A stretch of 64,000 nucleotides of DNA from Candidatus Avelusimicrobium gallinaceum. GTDB taxonomy: Bacteria > Elusimicrobiota > Elusimicrobia > Elusimicrobiales > Elusimicrobiaceae. A program made the position numbers and the translations under genes. The stretch's first letter is position 1; each line of letters opens with the position of its first letter. The DNA is taken from contig CALUYH010000009.1 of the NCBI GenBank assembly GCA_944324965.1, positions 1 through 64,000 on the forward strand, written 5' to 3'. Below the pieces are notes generated by a model, which saw only the letters and a list, made by a program, of their open reading frames with translations, had not been told where the DNA came from and ran no database searches. Positions 60,550 to 64,000 of this stretch are shown piece by piece.

Positions 60550-61238
60550 TTTTCGTAATTCTGAACCGCTTTTTTAATTTCTTGGAATGTAACATCGTTC
60601 AAATAGTCTGAGTGAATAGATAAGAAGGAAATGAAAGCCTTTTCCTTGCGTAAAATAACATTGATTGTTTCAATAAACCGGGCGGCCTTTTTATCATAAA
60701 AGGAACCCGGGGCGAGAACCACTAATTGCAAAGGTTCTTTTAGAAGATAACGTTGCCTAAAAATTACGGCAGGGGCTTGATTTGTGTTTTTATTGTAAGC
60801 ATGGCGTAATAAAAAATAATAATAGATAACCTCATAACATGCCCAATAAAAATCGCCAGATGAGCCTTGTTCATTCGTTTTTAATTCAATAATACTTTTA
60901 ATGGTGCGGTTATCCGCTTCTAGCTCTATCATATCAGCCGCTATGCGGCGGTTGCTTCCTTTTGATGTGCCCGGGCCAAAGGCAAACTGATTATAGAAAT
61001 GTTCGTGTCCGGAAGTTAATAGAATTTCTAAAAGCGTTTCGTGCTTTACTGTATCATTTTTAACCAGTTGTTCTAAATTCAGTTGTTTGCGGGCTGTTAA
61101 AATAGAACCGCGAAAATAAAATGTTTGAGCTTCTTGTTTTAATTGTTCTAAAAGAGTTTCTATTACACTAGGAGAATCTTCTGTTAGTTGCTTTTTGAGG
61201 CTTTTTGCCCATTTGGAAAAAATAAAGGGGTGATCCAT
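60501..61238 (-). CDS. PD-(D/E)XK-nuclease-like protein
   Basis: A 245-residue protein with no close match in my knowledge. The segment Asp102...Glu118-Leu-Lys120 (ADMIELEADN then IIELKTN) reads as the D-X(n)-E-X-K active site of the PD-(D/E)XK fold, and the following SSGDFYWACYEVIYYYF is the expected helix. The N-terminal 60 residues form a helical, charged region. Its 3' end overlaps the beta-CASP gene by 49 bases, so the two are translated together. The upstream gap holds repeat copy C and then cas9 on the other strand. A nuclease pair in an accessory island suggests defence; this is inference. Confidence 0.55.
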   Translation of the reverse strand: MDHPFIFSKWAKSLKKQLTEDSPSVIETLLEQLKQEAQTFYFRGSILTARKQLNLEQLVKNDTVKHETLLEILLTSGHEHFYNQFAFGPGTSKGSNRRIAADMIELEADNRTIKSIIELKTNEQGSSGDFYWACYEVIYYYFLLRHAYNKNTNQAPAVIFRQRYLLKEPLQLVVLAPGSFYDKKAARFIETINVILRKEKAFISFLSIHSDYLNDVTFQEIKKAVQNYEKWKRIICRHQPQDKEA

Positions 61239-61523
61239 ATTTTAATTCCTTATTTGTGTGTTTAATTTTTTTGTTTGTGTAATATTGCCAATAGTCCATA
61301 TTTTTTATATTTTTTCCAAATAATGTGTCAAATTTATTTTTATGTCTTGTAGCAGCTGAAAATGCTTCTTTTGCCTTAGTCTAGTAGACAGTGCAAAATA
61401 CAGGGGGAGGACCTCTTTGATTTGCCCTATAAATTTTGCTGAGGACTTTTTCCCGCACGGAAGCGAAAAAAATTTTCCCATCTAAATGCTAAGATGGATC
61501 TTATTATAAATATGCATACAGAC
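61239..61523. other. AT-rich gap upstream of the nuclease pair
   Basis: No gene is recognised in 285 bases. It is very AT-rich at 61240-61340. At 61393-61406 a lone GCAAAATACAGGG matches the core of the border repeats. A CCATCT/AGATGG stem-loop lies at 61478-61497, and a GAGGAC direct repeat occurs near 61407 and 61440. The promoter for the nuclease genes should lie at 61240-61330. Confidence 0.45.
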
Positions 61524-61660
61524 AACAAAAAAGACACCTTGCAAAAGGTGTCTTTTTAAATGGTCGGGCATGGCGTGCAGACTGCCCAACCCTGTAAGAG
61601 GAGAAAGCAAAATCCCTGTTTATCAGGGAAAATACAGGGAATTTTGCCTCATTTTAAGCT
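61524..61660. repeat. Border repeat, copy C
   Basis: Third copy, beside cas9. Its hairpin (AAAAAGACACC with GGTGTCTTTTT, about 61528-61557) is identical to that of copy A, and no plus-strand gene lies upstream to use it as a terminator. Then come AAATGGTCGGGCATGGCGTG, CAACCCTGTAAG, AAAATCCCTGTTTATCAGGG and CAGGGAAAATACAGGGA. It lacks the AAAGTTGCCCTTTG stretch of copies A and B. Two more CAGGGAATT motifs lie at about 61746 and 61768. Confidence 0.75.
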
Positions 61661-61924
61661 GATTTTACGGATTTTAATGCTTTTCGGTTATTAACCTTTC
61701 GTCTCAAAAATCCTTTCCGACTTATTCAATTCCCTAAAATAAATAACAGGGAATTCTTCTAAAATAGCAGGGAATTAATCGTGGATTTAACTTAATGAGT
61801 AGAAAATTGAGCATAGTAAAAAATATTAAATTAGGTGCTGTATGACACAAGCAAGTTATCAAGCTAAATTATGCTAATATAAAATAAATATTATTTTATG
61901 GCTATTTATAGGGGGAATTGAATT
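61661..61924 (+). promoter_or_regulatory. cas9 leader region
   Basis: A 264-base AT-rich gap before cas9. A perfect inverted repeat, ATAAAATAA with TTATTTTAT (61879-61899), lies 25 bases upstream of the start; GGGGG at 61911-61915 is the ribosome site. Upstream there are AGCAAGTTATCAAGC and TTATGCTAAT segments that could pair, but I cannot recognise a tracrRNA anti-repeat without knowing the CRISPR repeat. Confidence 0.45.
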
Positions 61925-64000
61925 ATGGCAATCAGCAAAAGTCTGGCGGGAAAATCCTACCGCTTAGGTATAGATTTGGGAACATCTTCCATTGGTACGG
62001 CCGTATATGAATTGGACGAAGATAAAAATATCACGCGTTTACTCCATTTAGATAGTTATATCTTTGGCGAACCCATCGCGCCCAAAGAAATGGTTACCCT
62101 TAATACGGCCCGCCGTGCTGCACGCCTCATGCGCAAGCAAATTGAACGTAAAGCGGCCCGCTTGCGCAAAATCAAATATATGGCCGAGTCGTTGGGTGTT
62201 ACGCGGGATGATCTATTGGCGGATAAAGAGGACGTAATTGCCTTGCGCGCCAAAGCGGTGGAAGAAGAACTTACCTTGCCGCAGCTGATGAAAGTGTTTT
62301 GCCATATCGTTAAAAACCGCGGCTACAAAGGCACGTTAAGCGCGGAGGAGAGAGGCGTCATCGGCAAAAAATTAAGCCAAACGTCGTCCCAGCTGGCCAA
62401 CGGCAAAACGTTGGGGCAGTTGCTCTATGAGCGTAAACAAGCCAGCGCAGGGAACCCTTGGCGCAAAATAGAAGAAGACGGCACCTTTATTTATCGCCAA
62501 ATGGTAGAAGAAGAATTTAACCGCATTTACGACAAACAAAGCTCTTACCACCCGCAGCTGCGCGGTACTTACGCCGTGTGGGGGGAAAATATGTTCCCCG
62601 ATTTCCCCGGCCAAAAAGAAATTCCGCTTAAAGACGCCTTCCACTCCGCCCTGTTTTACCAACGCCCCATTAAATGGGAGCTGGAAAATGTAGGCGCCTG
62701 TCCGCTCTTCCCGCAAGAAAAGCGCGCCGCCTGCGCCCAGGTGGCCTATCAGCATTACCGGTTAGCCAAAGATATTGCCAACTTGCGGCTTGCCAAAAAA
62801 GGCGAAAAAGAATCCTATCCGCTTACCTTGGCCCAGCAAACGCAGCTTTTTAACTATGTGGACAGCTCCACCGGCGATTATACGGCGGACAGCGCGGTGA
62901 TTCCGTTTGCCAAAATTTATCAAGCCTTGTCGCTGCCCTCTGATGTTTCGTTTACCATTGACCGCAAAAACGGCACCAAGCAAGGGTTAAAAGGCAACAC
63001 CACGCTGTTTGCTTTTGAACAGGCCGGCGTGCTGAACGAGTGGGCAAACTTGACGGATAAAGTGCAGGAGCTGGTGATAGAATTTTTGGCCAACATTACC
63101 ACGTTTTCGGATATTGAGGACAATACGGACGAATATATCGGCCAAAGTTTTGTGGAGTTAACCCGCAATATCTCGGCCGACGCATCCGAGCGGCAGCGTG
63201 GGATAGACTTTATTTGCGCACTGAAAAAGGAGCAGGTTTTTTTGTCCTTCACGTTAGAAAAGGGCCGGGCTTCTTACAGCGTAAAAGCTTTGCGTTTGCT
63301 GACTGACGGCCTATTGCAAGGGCAGGACGAAACCGATTTGCTGGCCCATATCCAGCCGCCGCAAGCGGCTTTACGGGGCAAGTTGCGTTCGGTAGGGGCT
63401 ATTAAAAAGCAGGAATCTATCAATGACCCGGTGATGAGCCGCGCCCTGGCCGAATTTTACCGCGTGCTGAATTACATCGTCCACAAGTACGGCCAACCGG
63501 ACGAAATCGTGGTAGAACTTTCGCGGGAAATCAAAAATTCCCTGCGCCGCCGCCAGTGGCTGGAAGGCCAAAACAGACTGCAGGCCGACGAACGCAAAAA
63601 AGCCATTGCCGCGCTGCAGCAAGGCCACGTGTTGGTCAGCCCGCGCAATATAGAAAAATACCTGCTCTGGGAGGAGCAAAACCACCTGTGCCCATACAGC
63701 GGCCAACCCATTTCGTTCGCGCAGGCGTTTGACGAACGGCAAACGCAAGTGGACCACATCATTCCGCAGCGGGGGGAAATCCCGGGGCCAAACGTATTTG
63801 AAAATAAAGTCTTGGCACTCACGCAGGAGAACAAAGATAAATCCAACCGCTTGCCCTACGAATGGAAATTCCGGCAGGATATAGAAGACTATTTGGCGTT
63901 CCAAAAAGACAAAAAGGCCAAACGCAAAAAAGGCGAAGACGCCGGCGGCTCCTTTGGCAACCACAGCCCGCTGATTAATTTCGTTTCGCATTTATGGATG
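61925..64000 (+). CDS. cas9: CRISPR-associated endonuclease Cas9 (partial, cut by window edge)
   Basis: The frame from ATG 61925 stays open for all 692 codons to the end of the window; the 3' part is missing. RuvC-I is YRLGIDLGTSSIG with catalytic Asp17. An arginine-rich bridge helix follows (about 59-90; TARRAARLMRKQIERKAARLRK). RuvC-II is EIVVELSRE with Glu531. The HNH nuclease has QVDHIIPQ with His611 and ENKDKSNR. The Asp/Glu/His spacing is close to that of type II-C Cas9 such as N. meningitidis (about 1,080 residues), so a total of about 1,000-1,100 is expected. RuvC-III and the PAM-interacting domain lie beyond the edge. It follows border repeat C directly. Confidence 0.93.
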   Translation, partial: MAISKSLAGKSYRLGIDLGTSSIGTAVYELDEDKNITRLLHLDSYIFGEPIAPKEMVTLNTARRAARLMRKQIERKAARLRKIKYMAESLGVTRDDLLADKEDVIALRAKAVEEELTLPQLMKVFCHIVKNRGYKGTLSAEERGVIGKKLSQTSSQLANGKTLGQLLYERKQASAGNPWRKIEEDGTFIYRQMVEEEFNRIYDKQSSYHPQLRGTYAVWGENMFPDFPGQKEIPLKDAFHSALFYQRPIKWELENVGACPLFPQEKRAACAQVAYQHYRLAKDIANLRLAKKGEKESYPLTLAQQTQLFNYVDSSTGDYTADSAVIPFAKIYQALSLPSDVSFTIDRKNGTKQGLKGNTTLFAFEQAGVLNEWANLTDKVQELVIEFLANITTFSDIEDNTDEYIGQSFVELTRNISADASERQRGIDFICALKKEQVFLSFTLEKGRASYSVKALRLLTDGLLQGQDETDLLAHIQPPQAALRGKLRSVGAIKKQESINDPVMSRALAEFYRVLNYIVHKYGQPDEIVVELSREIKNSLRRRQWLEGQNRLQADERKKAIAALQQGHVLVSPRNIEKYLLWEEQNHLCPYSGQPISFAQAFDERQTQVDHIIPQRGEIPGPNVFENKVLALTQENKDKSNRLPYEWKFRQDIEDYLAFQKDKKAKRKKGEDAGGSFGNHSPLINFVSHLWM

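Noticed and set aside
54330-61660. The three repeats as a CRISPR array or as spacers
   Set aside because: The copies are 2.9 and 4.3 kb apart, vary in their hairpin sequence and flank genes; no short regularly spaced repeat exists in the window.
61925-64000. Cas12 or IscB instead of Cas9
   Set aside because: HNH and split RuvC in the Cas9 order, with a bridge helix and recognition-lobe-sized insertion between RuvC-I and RuvC-II; IscB would be far shorter and Cas12 has no HNH.

Overview
The window is a gene-dense bacterial chromosome segment. Small operons with 1-4 base ATGA/TAATG overlaps, several stand-alone type IV pilin-like genes, a complete Bat (aerotolerance) operon, an NADP-type glutamate dehydrogenase and two YfcC-type carriers suggest an anaerobic, gut-type Gram-negative. 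The mix recalls Elusimicrobiota (Elusimicrobium-like), but this is inference from gene content; there is no rRNA in the window.

Layout. 0-12.2 kb: tRNA-Ser, a radical SAM protein, tsaE-tsaB-rimI and a TPR protein; then thiN, a Na+/solute symporter and two YfcC carriers on the minus strand; then rsmI, tsaC and a histidine kinase. 12.2-20.5 kb: RNase P RNA, an RNase HI with a clamp-binding tail, a four-gene TolC/MacAB-like exporter, a dicarboxylate/amino-acid symporter and gdhA. 20.6-29 kb: a DtxR-type regulator, a pilin, ileS-lspA-lipoprotein, a degenerate P-type ATPase and queF. 29-37.6 kb: a candidate structured RNA, HU, gpsA-plsY, a secreted trypsin-like protease, hflX, two pilins, miaA, a PilZ protein and miaB. 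37.6-48.5 kb: one long minus-strand transcription unit, moxR-DUF58-DUF4381-batABCDE-gmhA-rpiB-pgi. 48.8-54.3 kb: secreted or membrane proteins of unclear role (two ChaN/TraB-like proteins, a UDG-superfamily protein coupled to a membrane protein, an alpha/beta hydrolase).

The unusual part is 54.3-64 kb, an AT-richer accessory island. A border-like repeat occurs three times (about 54.33, 57.19 and 61.52 kb). Each copy has a hairpin, a tRNA-3'-end-like block and CAGGGA direct repeats. The copies divide the island into modules: (i) a DUF4424 protein plus a putative peptidoglycan-amidase-type protein that seems to start at ATA; (ii) a frameshifted small gene, a TPR protein with an in-frame amber codon, and an overlapping gene pair encoding a beta-CASP metallo-beta-lactamase nuclease and a PD-(D/E)XK-like nuclease; (iii) a Cas9 gene cut by the right edge of the window. 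RuvC-I, bridge helix, RuvC-II and HNH are visible in Cas9, with spacing like type II-C. No CRISPR repeats, cas1/cas2 or confident tracrRNA are inside the window. The beta-CASP plus PD-(D/E)XK pair beside Cas9 is the best candidate for an undescribed system.
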